Source of the DNA: Triparma columacea
Lineage: Eukaryota; Sar; Bolidophyceae; Parmales; Triparmaceae
Length of the DNA stretch: 17,953 bases
Direction: 5' to 3'
NCBI GenBank assembly: GCA_030267965.1
Contig: BRYA01000975.1
Coordinates: 5,057-23,009, forward strand
The notes under the pieces are model-generated. The model did no database searches, had not been told where the DNA came from, and saw nothing but the letters and a program-made list of their open reading frames with translations. The position numbers and the translations under genes were made by a program. Of this stretch, positions 8,900 through 16,956 are shown one piece after another. Numbering within the stretch: position 1 is the first letter of the stretch; each line of letters begins with the position of its first letter.

Positions 8900-10874
8900 C
8901 TACTCCACCTTCTTCTGTTTCGCTATCCACAAGATACTGCTGAAATAAAAGACCAAAAAGAATCCCGTCCCAAACTTAAACCCGTCTCCGTCAGGAATAT
9001 CACCATCCCCGTCTCCAAGATACACAAAATCCAAGATGAGGTAAAAGTTGACCACGAGTATCAACGACGCAAGGAACCAGCATATTTTGCTGTAGGTGCC
9101 TTTCATGCTGTGGACGGTCATGATGGATTCGTTTCCGACAATTACGAGGAGAGGGAACATGGCGTAAGGAAGCTGGACGCTTTGGAGGATGTTCAGCCAC
9201 TAAAGGGGGGGGGGGGACGGAGGGGTGGGCGATGTTATGTATCGGGTTAAGCCTGGGCTTGCGCCGGGGGGGGGGGCTTTACGAAACACGCACGCCGGGC
9301 CTGCGCTCTCACCTCGTTTATTTTGTTCGTGAGGCCGGAGTTGTCGGCGGTGGCGAGGCAAACGAAGACGGCAGGGCCTAAAGCGACGAACCTGAGGGAA
9401 GAAGTAGTGAAAAGAGCGGTTGAATGTATTGCGTTAGAGTTATGCTGTTGGTTGCGGCGGGCCAATTGGCGCATTTCCAGAGAGGAGTGAAGAGATGAGA
9501 TCTATAGACGGCGTTTGACGGATTTCCAGCTCGTCGCTTTGCTCCCCGTAGTTTTTGCTTCGTCGCTTCTCACCTCGTGATGGCCACGCGGAGCCACATT
9601 GAGATCTTCCAGTCCAAGAAACCGCCCATTACGATCTGACCGGCCAAGGTCGCAGTCATTGTCGAAGCCTGTCCCGCCGCCAGCAGTCCGAGGCCCCACA
9701 TGGTCTGACCGAAGTCGCCCAAGTTGTGCTGCAGGGCAGGCCCAGCGGTGTCGAGTCCGATCTCGCCGCAGTGAAATCCGTCTCCGCACGGGTCGTGCAT
9801 GTCACCGCTGTCGCTGAAGGCCGAGTCGGGCATGCACGCGTAGTTGTCCGAGGCGCAGTGCTCGTCGAAGAAGTATTCGGCGAAGGTCGATACCAGGGCC
9901 AAGTTGATGAAATAACTGAACGTCAGCGCCAGCGTGGCCTCCCAGAAGAAGTACCTGTTGGCGTCCTTGACTAAGCCGACGTCTTCCTTCGGAACCTCTC
10001 GGCTCTGGACGAGACCACTGTGAAGGTACAGGTTGTGGGGCATGATGACAGCTCCGATAGTGCCAACGGCCTGCATGATGGCGTAGGACTGGACGTAGGG
10101 AATGAACCAGCCCTGGGCGAGCTCAGCGCCGTCCACGTCGACCCCCCCCCAATTTATGAAGAAGCAGGCTGCCATGGTGAAGATAAGGGCGCAGATCAGG
10201 GCCTCGAGGTACCGAGCCCCGCACTTGTGAACAAAGAGGAAGGTGAAGGTGTCGAGGCCGGTGATGAGGCAGCCCCAGACGAGGTCGATCTTGTTATTGG
10301 AGAGGAGCTTGATGGCGATGGCCGAGCCCAGCACCTCCTGGATGTCGCTGCCGATGATTGCGATCTCCATCATGACGTAGAGAAACCTACTCTGGCTCTT
10401 GGTGAAGTACGTCTTCGAGTTGACCGCGAGGTCCTCCCCCGTGACGACGCCGAGGCGGCTGCTGAGCTCCTGCAGCACCAGACCAATCGCTGTGGCGGCG
10501 AACAGGACCCAAACCAACTTGTAATTAGTGTATGCACCCTGCTGAAGATCTGCCTCAAGGTTGCCCGGATCGAGATAAGCGAGAGACATGAGCCATCCTG
10601 TAAGAGTCAGGGCGCGAGCGTGAAGCGAGCAGCGAGCAAGGTTGCAAGCGTGCGTGAAGATGGGGTTAGAGTATACTATGCCACCGCGTAATAATATATA
10701 GCACTTAAAACCCAAGACATCACGTACGGCAAACAACTGACCTGGACCTGTGAATTGCCAGAACTTCTTCCAGCTCCAGGGATACCTCTTGTACTCAGTG
10801 TCCACCCTTTTGCTGCTAGCCGATCCAACGACGTCGATCTTGCCAATCAATGGCTCTTTCGTTGAGGAGTTCAT
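8900..10874 (-). CDS. NRAMP-family divalent metal transporter
   Basis: Exons (minus): 10874-10742, 10597-9574, 9391-9313, 9199-8900. Introns are 144, 182 and 113 bp with consistent phases, giving 511 residues. NRAMP proteins move Fe2+/Mn2+ with protons across membranes. The TM1 metal site is intact: FTGPG, spliced to WLMSLAYLDPGNLEADLQ, contains the DPGN signature. TM6 has the partner motif IMPHNLYLHS with its Met. Other matches are IAIIGSDIQEVLGSAIA and GLLAAGQASTMTATLAGQ. The C-terminal exons supply the last helices (QLPYAMFPLLVIVGNES). An unusual loop with four Cys (about 9760-9865) lies between predicted helices 7 and 8. The N-terminus (MNSSTKEPLIG) is the first ATG in a frame that is open further upstream. 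An acceptor-like cttcag just before it (about 10885) could mean an additional 5' exon. Membrane location (plasma or vacuolar) cannot be told. A 10-G run near 10142-10151 falls inside coding sequence. Confidence 0.95.
9392..9573 (-). repeat. NRAMP intron 2 with introner-type words
   Basis: Near the donor (minus strand) the intron contains gaagcgacgaag followed by gagcaaagcgacgagctgg. These are two diverged copies of the gcgaagcgacgag word, both within 45 bases of the splice site. Confidence 0.4.
10598..10741 (-). repeat. NRAMP intron 1 with introner-type words
   Basis: Plus-strand words gcgcgagcgtgaagcgagca and gcgagcaaggttgcaag (10611-10648) sit near the minus-strand acceptor, and agagtatactatgcc follows. 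The caaggttg part resembles the aaggttgtta of the better copies. Confidence 0.4.
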
Positions 10875-11258
10875 TGGATGCGGTGCTGAAGACGCTTGAA
10901 AGTTAGATATGGTACAAGTAAGAGGGGATTTCGCCTCAATCCGGCCCTCTTCTGCGGATATTTGCAACATGCCTGGGCCCGAATTTCCTCTTCCCCACCT
11001 TCCCCCCAACCTTTCCACAACAACGTCCGAAAACCCTCGCAACAGTTTGGTTTTCTGAACCTTTCGGGATCGTACGAAACTTGAAAGTACGGTATCAGCG
11101 TCAATAATCCCCGTAAAAATGGATCCAAGGCAAAGTCGTTGTTTCACTTACCGAGACAACTTTCTTTTATGGCGCGTGCCAAAATACACAACCCACTCCC
11201 TGATTTCCCTGATTGCCCGAGCATTTAGAATTCAACTCTACTCCGCCTACACAACACG
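10875..11258. promoter_or_regulatory. Divergent promoter region, NRAMP and CREG-like
   Basis: 384 bp between the two start codons. The minus-strand frame stays open through it from 11147, so a 5' untranslated or coding exon of the NRAMP gene may lie here. Otherwise no gene is seen. It probably holds both promoters. No motif is assigned. Confidence 0.4.
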
Positions 11259-12178
11259 ATGCTCTCCAACGTCTTGTCAGCCCTCGCTGTCGGCTACGCC
11301 GCGGCGAGCACCTGCTCCGATCTCCCCAAGAAGGTGAATAGGGGGAGGATGTTTTTCTGTTCCAATGGTCGGCTTCGTTCTAACTCAACATTTCGCTCCT
11401 TCTCATTGCCATGGCGTAATCTTCATGCGTGTGTTGCAGCCAAACTTCTTGAAAAAGGAGGAAACTGCCCGCTGGATGGCTCACGTCATGGACTGGGGCG
11501 TCCTCTCAACCATCTCAACGATGAACAACACCCTCGCAGCTCCCTTCGGAAACCCCTACAGGTGAGGCGAGAAGGGCAGTGGACAGCGAGCGAAGCGATG
11601 AGCTTGGTGAAAGTGAGCGAGAGGAGCGACCCGAGGGGCGAAGCGGCGAGTTAGAACCGATTCAGAATCACGTTGAGTGTTGAACATAATTGTTGAACAT
11701 CATCTGCATCAAACCCGAACCAACTAACCACAATATCTACATCTACAGCTTCGTCGACGGGGGATGCGGAGGAGACAAGTCCACCGGATCTATCTACTTC
11801 TACGCCTCCGGAATGGACCAGTCTATGATCGACATCGAGAGCAACCCCAAGGTCTCCTTCGCCTTGAGTGAGGCGTCCCTGAGCGGAGACGATGATCTCG
11901 AGCAGAAGGCATGCGTCGTTGGACCCTCCGGCGACCCCGAGAACCCCCCCTGCGCCCGCGCCGTCTTCAACGGCGCGCTCTCCAAGCTCGAGAACGACTC
12001 TGACGAGTTCACCACCATCCAGGAAGCCTTCTTCGAGCGCCATGCCTCCATGGCCGACTGGCCTACCGACCACTCCTGGTTCATCGGCAAGGTCGAGATC
12101 GAGAACATCTGGCTAATTGACATCTACGGCGGAGCCAAGACCCTTGACTTGGACAAGTATTTCGGAGTCTCTCTTTAA
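11259..12178 (+). CDS. Secreted CREG-like protein (FMN-binding split-barrel fold)
   Basis: Exons 11259-11333, 11440-11561, 11749-12178. Introns are 106 and 187 bp with consistent phases, giving 208 residues, close to the roughly 220 of animal CREG1. It has a signal peptide (MLSNVLSALAVGYAAAS). Family matches: ARWMAHVMDWGVLSTIST near the N-terminus (CREG pattern: AR..VH...WG.L.T.S), PYSFVDGG across the second splice, GSIYFYASGMDQSM, NPKVSFALSEA, PPCARAVFNGALSKL, ERHASMADWPTDHSWFIGKV, and NIWLIDIYGGAKTLDLDKYF. CREG proteins are secreted or endolysosomal members of the pyridoxamine-phosphate-oxidase-like fold. Most lack an active site, and none can be assigned here. Intron 2 has a clear branch-point-like caactaac and three copies of the gcgaagcg-type word. 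Converges on the membrane-protein gene. Confidence 0.92.
11562..11748 (+). repeat. CREG-like intron 2 with introner-type words
   Basis: gcgagcgaagcgatgagc (11586-11603) is followed by gagcgagaggagcgac and ggggcgaagcggcgag, all in the first half of the intron, close to the donor. They are diverged copies of the gcgaagcgacgag word. Confidence 0.4.
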
Positions 12179-12469
12179 CTCTTTAAGTGCCGTGCTTAAA
12201 GATGAAGGGTGTGCTGTCGTTTGGGTGTTTGAGTTTTTGGAGAATTATAATGTTCTCATGACGATACTTCCCTTCCCTCCACTCAACAAACAAACCAACA
12301 AAACAAAAACTAACTAGATTACGACCTTTTTTCAGAAATGTAAATCGCATTCGCGTTTTTGCTGTATATGTCGTCACGCGGTTTGTTGCTCATACTCTAA
12401 CCCTTATCCTAATTGCTATAAGGTCAATCCGGGAAAAAAAATCACTATTTCTGTTTTAATTTTGAAGAG
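12179..12469. other. Convergent 3' spacer
   Basis: Between the CREG-like stop and the tail of the minus-strand membrane-protein gene. It holds an aac/aaac-rich stretch (about 12285-12315). Both 3' untranslated regions probably lie here. No gene is seen. Confidence 0.5.
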
Positions 12470-12544
12470 TTAATAATACCCGCCCTCGTCCTCGTAGTAC
12501 ACGTAATTTCCATACTCATCATAGTATATTTTTGAACCTTTTCA
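12470..12544 (-). other. In-frame Tyr-rich extension after a TGA
   Basis: Directly after the TGA (12542-12544, minus) that ends the membrane-protein frame, the same frame stays open for 23 codons to a TAA at 12470. It reads K-G-S-K then IYYDEYGNYVYYEDEGGYY. The Tyr/Asp/Glu/Gly bias looks like a real protein tail, not chance. Either an intron removes the TGA (a possible phase-1 donor caag|gtttac near 12636 and an acceptor gaaaag|gttc at about 12537 would keep the frame, though both are weak), or the TGA is read through or is a recent nonsense change. Confidence 0.55.
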
Positions 12545-14064
12545 CAGCCCGTCTTCCCCTCCCCTCGTTAGAGAATCCGGCAAAGTTAGCGAATCGTTGT
12601 TAACGCTTGTTAGCTCAATCTCGTTCAATTTTGGTAAACCTTGGCGGCGCTTGTTGACGTTATTGTCGCTGTCATCGTCGTCATTGTCGTCGTTGTCGTT
12701 GTCGTTGCTGTTATAATTACCGCTATGGTTCATGCTCACCGTCGCGCTATTTTCATTAGGGTGGACAGGCATGCTGACAAAGACCTCAGAGAACCCGAGG
12801 CCCCCCAATCCATGTTCCATCTTCGCATCCCGCCACAAAAGGCTCTCCTCAAGAGCGCCATCCTCTTGCAGCGGGGAGAAACCCTTGTTCTCGATGAGGG
12901 AACGGGCGTAGATTATGAGGTTCTTTCGTTTTTCAGATACTGAGAAAGCGGGGCAAAGATAGAAGCAGGGGAAGGAGCGAAGCGACGAGCAGAAGGTTGT
13001 TAATTATTGTTTAATTATTGTACTCTGATAGCATACGCTCGTCCCTTTGCTCCTCCCATCAAGCTCCTCGCCCTTACTCACCTCGGATCACGTAGATACA
13101 CATTACAACTATGGCGGTGCCAATGATGGCCAGTACAACGGCAGCGCTAGTAGGGAAAGGTGTCTCGCTAATTACGGGGGGGAGAGTGATACACTCACTG
13201 CTCGAGCCCAGGATCGAGGTGGGGTCGTTGATGGCCTGCTTTGCGAGTTCGTCCCCGCACTGGGATGACGAGCAAGGAAAAGGATATATGAGATGATCCA
13301 TATCATCACAGCCTTCAGTCCCTCCTCCCCCACGCATTGACTGAGCGTGTCACAACTGCGCTGCTGTACACTCACCTCAGTCTGCAATCTACCCTCATGG
13401 TACTCATTGTAAAGGCAGCAGCGCAAACCATCGCTGTTCCAAGTATGATCGATGCAAGCTGGTTCAGATTGACAGGTTTCAGGCACGTATCGCGTTGTGA
13501 GCATAACGTTGTAAACGTCCGAGCCCGTGACGTTGAGGTCGATATAGAGAATGCACTTCTCTCCCTCTGCGAAGTTTATTTGCTTGCATGCTGAATCGTA
13601 AGGAATCACAAGCAGCTGTGATGAGCGAAGCGACGAGCGCAAGATTATTATTAGCGCGTGCTATGCGGTAAGGCTCGTCGTCCAATCTCACCTCCCTTTC
13701 CTCCTCGTTATCTCGAAACATGTCAGAGTAATGCCACTCGTACTGCATGGAATGGGCGGTCTCAGGAGAGTAAAGTGGGTTGGTTGTGGCGTAAATGTTC
13801 ATGAGATGCTCTTCGTCCTGTGGAAAGTCATTGACTGGGTGGGGCCAAAGACAACGGGGAGGTTGGTTAGTAAAAGTTCAGGAGGTTATAGCTCAATTCT
13901 ACTATATCTATATACTCACCCACGAACGCAACTTCACGTGTTGGATCGCTAGTCATATCATATGTAAATGTGATCTTCTGGCACTCTATAAAACCCCAAT
14001 TGCAGTACACTGCCTGGTAGGTATCCGCTTGTAAGGGGATTGCATTCGCGTATTCACTAGCCAT
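12542..14064 (-). CDS. Single-pass membrane protein with Cys-rich outer domain
   Basis: Exons (minus): 14064-13920, 13834-13692, 13615-13376, 13259-13082, 12939-12542. Introns are 85, 76, 116 and 142 bp, all GT-AG and phase-consistent, giving 367 residues. I do not recognise the family. The first part has paired cysteines (VYCNWGFIEC, KCILYIDLNVTGSDVYN, PETCQSEPACIDHTW, LRCCLYNEYHEG). One strong membrane helix follows (AAVVLAIIGTAIVVMCIYVI), then a basic stop-transfer (EKRKN) and a cytoplasmic tail with a low-complexity Asn/Asp run. This suggests a type I surface protein. Odd points: no signal peptide follows the first in-frame ATG. The frame upstream of it is open and contains a hydrophobic stretch (RFFAFLFVSYLS) but no ATG, so a 5' exon may be missing. 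The 85-bp intron needs the acceptor cccag at 13837-13835 rather than the nearer cacag at 13820-13818 to keep frame. Several introns carry the repeated gcgaagcgacgag word. Confidence 0.75.
12940..13081 (-). mobile_element. Candidate introner in the membrane-protein gene
   Basis: This intron carries ggagcgaagcgacgag at 12974-12989 and a matching inverted copy, ctcgtccctttgctcc, at 13038-13053. On the plus strand the first repeat is followed by gaaggttgttaattattg, matching the element at 15523. Relative to their genes the two elements have opposite orientation, as expected for a mobile sequence and not for a splicing signal. Confidence 0.65.
13616..13691 (-). mobile_element. Short introner-like intron
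   Basis: This 76-bp intron holds gatgagcgaagcgacgag at 13620-13637, identical over 18 bases to the copy at 15532-15549. It abuts the acceptor on the minus strand. A partial inverse ctcgtcgtcc lies at 13674-13683, close to the donor. The interior (cgcaagattattattag) loosely resembles the other copies. Confidence 0.55.
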
Positions 14065-14278
14065 TTTATATTCAGGCCCACTATAAAGACTGATAAAGGA
14101 CGGGAACGAGGTAAAAGAACGCAACGAAGGTTCGAGAGACAAGTAACTAACAAATAAAAATGCGAAAAAGCGAGCACACGGGCTCAGTGATGGGAGCGTG
14201 ACCCAATAACTTTGTCGCACACTCCTTCCCCATGCCCAAGCCTGCAAACAGTTTTCTAGCCAGAAAAGTCGTATTATT
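14065..14278. promoter_or_regulatory. Divergent promoter region of two surface-protein genes
   Basis: 214 bp between the first in-frame ATG of the minus-strand membrane protein and the ATG of the Cys-repeat protein. An acceptor-like tttatag (about 14083, minus) suggests that a 5' exon of the minus gene may start within it. Shared control is inferred from layout. Confidence 0.4.
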
Positions 14279-15608
14279 ATGTTTATCAGGACGTGCGCTA
14301 TCGCACTCTTCGTCAATGCGCTTCCTGCACTCGCTCAATACGGTGGGCCGAGCTGGGACAAGGATCTACGATACTGGCCAGAGGGTAAGAGTGCCCATGC
14401 CGATGAAGTTACTTGACACCTCCTCTTAGAACGATTAATTGACTCACAAAACGTCCACCACCCAGAGGATTGCGCTACCGAATCCCCCGCCCCAGCACCA
14501 GCTCCCGCGCCACCCTCGACAACAACTTCTGTTGGTTCTTGTTATCTAGGGCACACTGCCGACCCCATGATTACCTGTAACACGGCCGAAGCGGACTGCA
14601 CTGGAACCTGGTACGAGCCCGGAAACGTCGGAGGAAATGGCTGCTGTCACTGCGAGGGAAGTTGCGACTTTTCTCTTGAGACGGGAACTGACTGCAATCT
14701 CAGTCACTACGACGCTCCAAAGTCTCTTGGTTCTTGCTACCACGGTCACACTGCAGATCCCATGATTACGTGCAACGTTGCAGAGGCCGACTGCACTGGA
14801 TCTTGGTACGAGCCCGGAAGTGTCGGAGGAAGCGGTTGCTGCCACTGCGATGCGAGTTGCCCTCACTCCACGGAGACAGGGGATAAGTGCCACCAGAGTT
14901 ACTACGACCTCCCTCAGTCCAAGGGCTCTTGCTACCACGGCCACACTGCTGACCCCATGATCACCTGTGATGTTGCGGAGGCCGACTGCACTGGAACCTG
15001 GTACGAGCCCGGAAACGTCGGAGGAAGCGGTTGCTGCCACTGTGACGGAAGCTGCGACCACACCGAGGAGACCGGAACTGAATGCAACGCCGGATACTAC
15101 GACATCAAGACATCGAAAGGCTCTTGCTACCACGGTCACACCGCCGATCCCATGATCACCTGTGATGTTGCGGAGGCCGACTGCACTGGAACCTGGTACG
15201 AGCCCGGAAAGGTTGGAGGAAGTAATGGTTGCTGCCACTGCGAAGGCAGCTGCGACCACACCGAGGAGACCGGAACTGATTGTGCTTCCAGCTACTACGA
15301 CGCGGGCTCCCGCCGCTTCTTGAGGGCCTTGGAGGAGGTCGTTGGAACTTGCACCTATTCCGATGTTTGCTGCAAGAACCCGGACACCAACGAGTGTGTT
15401 CTCGTCGGGAATCCGCCCCAAGGACACTCAGACGTCACGCTCGACCACTGTCCCACGGCCGAGGAGGGTTCGTCCGGAAAATTCACTGTGATGATTGACG
15501 AGAAGACAAGCAGGTTCAACAGGTAGGTGTCGATGAGCGAAGCGACGAGTGGAAGGTTGTTAGTTATTGTGCTGTAGTAGTATACGGGAGGAGCGCATAG
15601 TCTCGCAA

Positions 15609-15661
<53 letters not shown>

Positions 15662-16956
15662 CGTTCTGCTCGAGCTCTTTCGCTCTTGGTTCAATCTCAC
15701 CCCTATGCTCGTCGTCACTTCGCTCATCGCAGCTGCTGCAAGGAACAGGCCGGGTCCGTCGAGTGGACGTTCACAGATGGAACCTCCACCGGCGATGACC
15801 TTGACGGAAACACGGGTTGTCAGAGGGACAACTCTTGCGTATATGAGGAGACGTGCTGTTACAATTCCTCAGGTGACCACAAGTGCTGGCTCTACAAGGG
15901 GCTCAGCCAAAAGCAAAGGAACTATGGCGCGGATGACCCAAAAGAGGGCACTGCTGCCTGCCCCGCAGGAATTGGAGCGAACGGATGGGTTTATGCCTCT
16001 GACGAGTCTGATGGCAGGAACAACGGATGCTGTGAGGATGTCACGGATGCAATTCCTGGAAATTTCAGGAGCCAAGCTGTCGACGGAAACCCCTGCTTCC
16101 TTAAAAACCCAATCTTCACTCGCCTCACCAACGGAGATGGTTTCGTTGGAAAGTGGTGCGGCTACAAAAAAGGGGACACTTCCGACGATGTCCTCCTCTT
16201 CGACACTGTCGCCGCAGCAGAGGCTGCAGGGTGCACCATTGGAGGTGAGTACGAGAAGTTTTTTCATTATGCAATGATTTAGCTGTCGCTTCATTTCAGC
16301 CTGCGCCTCACCTAACCTGATGGTCGTCACTTCGCTCGTCTCCAACAGACTCTGAGGACAACACAGATGTAATTGAGTACGAAGCCGGTTACAACGCCCC
16401 AGAGCAAGTCCAAGAGACGTTCGTTGCCAAGATTCCTGCAACTATCACCTTGGAGAACGTTGCGGTCCCAGCTGCAGGATCAACCGCGATGGACGAAATG
16501 GTCGAGGTTCTCGAATCCGGTATTCTTGCAAGCCTCGAGGTCAGCGGTGACGTCGAAGTCAGAATAACCAGTATCGGCGGAGTCGCAATCGTTGGCAACA
16601 GGAGGAGGTTGGCTGGTGTGGCTGTTGAGTTTGAGATCATCGTCAAGGCAAAGAAGAGCATCACAGCCAGGGATGATCTTGTTACCACCGCCATCGGCAA
16701 GCTGACCACCGCTGTCGAGGGAGGATCCTGCCTCACCCACATTAAGCAGGCTGCCACTGCAAAGGGAGGCTCCGCTGAATCTGGAATGGCATCTGCCACT
16801 GTCGACACCACTTCCTTCACTGCTCCCACCGAGTCCGATGTCACAAAAGAGTCCTACGTCGAGGAGTCAAGTGACTTATCCGGAGATTCGAGCAAGAGAG
16901 TCATATCCCTATCTGTCGCCACGGTTGCTGGCATCGTTGGAGTTTTCCTAATGTAA
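14279..16956 (+). CDS. Secreted Cys-rich tandem-repeat surface protein
   Basis: Exons 14279-14384, 14430-15522, 15733-16244, 16349-16956. Introns are 45, 210 and 104 bp with consistent phases, giving 772 residues. Order: signal peptide (MFIRTCAIALFVNALPALAQ); a Pro/Ala linker (PAPAPAPAPPSTTT); four tandem 65-residue modules, each GSCY.GHTADPMITC, EADCTG.WYEPG, GCCHC and a C-terminal YYD; then R-R-F-L-R-A-L and two looser Cys modules sharing C-x2-Y-x3-C-C (TCTYSDVCC, SCVYEETCC); a further Cys region (CCEDVTDAIPGNF); a Cys-poor domain with VEVRITSIGGVAIVGNRRRL; and a C-terminal Ser-rich segment followed by a short hydrophobic end (VISLSVATVAGIVGVFLM), which fits a GPI-anchor signal or short membrane anchor. 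Likely a cell-surface or wall protein. I do not recognise the module by name. Even cysteine pairs suggest disulfides. It diverges from another Cys-rich surface gene. Confidence 0.85.
14385..14429 (+). other. 45-bp intron
   Basis: The intron starts gtaagag and ends cctcctcttag. Without removing it the frame meets a TGA after 11 codons. With removal the signal peptide joins in frame to the Pro/Ala linker and repeats. It is the shortest intron in the window. Confidence 0.75.
14534..15304 (+). repeat. Four tandem 195-bp coding repeats
   Basis: Copies start at 14534, 14729, 14924 and 15119, each with gg(t/c)tcttg(t/c)ta. The spacing is exactly 195 bp and the last copy has an extra codon. They encode the 65-residue Cys module. 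Copies 2-4 are more alike (YHGHTADPMITC) than copy 1 (YLGHTADPMITC). They are coding repeats, not a CRISPR array. Confidence 0.95.
15523..15732 (+). mobile_element. Candidate introner with terminal inverted repeats
   Basis: Intron 2 of the Cys-repeat gene. gatgagcgaagcgacgag at 15532-15549, nine bases inside the donor, is mirrored at 15708-15728, four bases before the splice site, with a three-base length difference. The first repeat is followed by gaaggttgttagttattg, nearly the same as in the intron at 12940-13081. The whole intron is thus the element plus its splice ends. A TGC microsatellite sits inside. Confidence 0.7.
15611..15661 (+). repeat. (TGC)17 microsatellite
   Basis: About 17 uninterrupted TGC/CTG units lie inside the intron 15523-15732 and are therefore removed from the mRNA. 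Open frames through it (poly-Leu, poly-Ala) are not genes. Confidence 0.95.
16245..16348 (+). repeat. Intron with one inverted introner end
   Basis: gtcgtcacttcgctcgtc at 16323-16340 lies eight bases before the acceptor and matches the 3' end of the element at 15708-15728. No clear partner is seen at the donor side. Confidence 0.5.

Noticed and set aside
10020..10691. 223-codon plus-strand frame opposite NRAMP
   Set aside because: Antisense to exon 2 and intron 1 of a clear transporter gene. No family features.
13818..13835. Nearer acceptor cacag at 13820-13818 for the membrane-protein intron
   Set aside because: Using it breaks the frame at once. The acceptor cccag at 13837-13835 keeps phase and leaves an open exon.
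14534..15304. CRISPR-like array
   Set aside because: Units are 195 bp, contiguous and coding. There are no short repeats with unique spacers, and the setting is eukaryotic.
14546..15427. 293-codon minus-strand frame with regular repeats
   Set aside because: It mirrors the four tandem Cys modules on the plus strand. The repeats explain both its length and its regularity.
15567..16277. 236-codon frame with a poly-Ala run, and a poly-Leu frame beside it
   Set aside because: Both read through the TGC microsatellite inside an intron and then out of frame through the Cys-protein exon.
15869..16441. 190-codon minus-strand frame
   Set aside because: Antisense to exon 3, intron 3 and the start of exon 4 of the Cys-repeat gene.
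16389..16844. 151-codon minus-strand frame
   Set aside because: Antisense to exon 4 of the Cys-repeat gene. Ser/Thr/Val-rich shadow.
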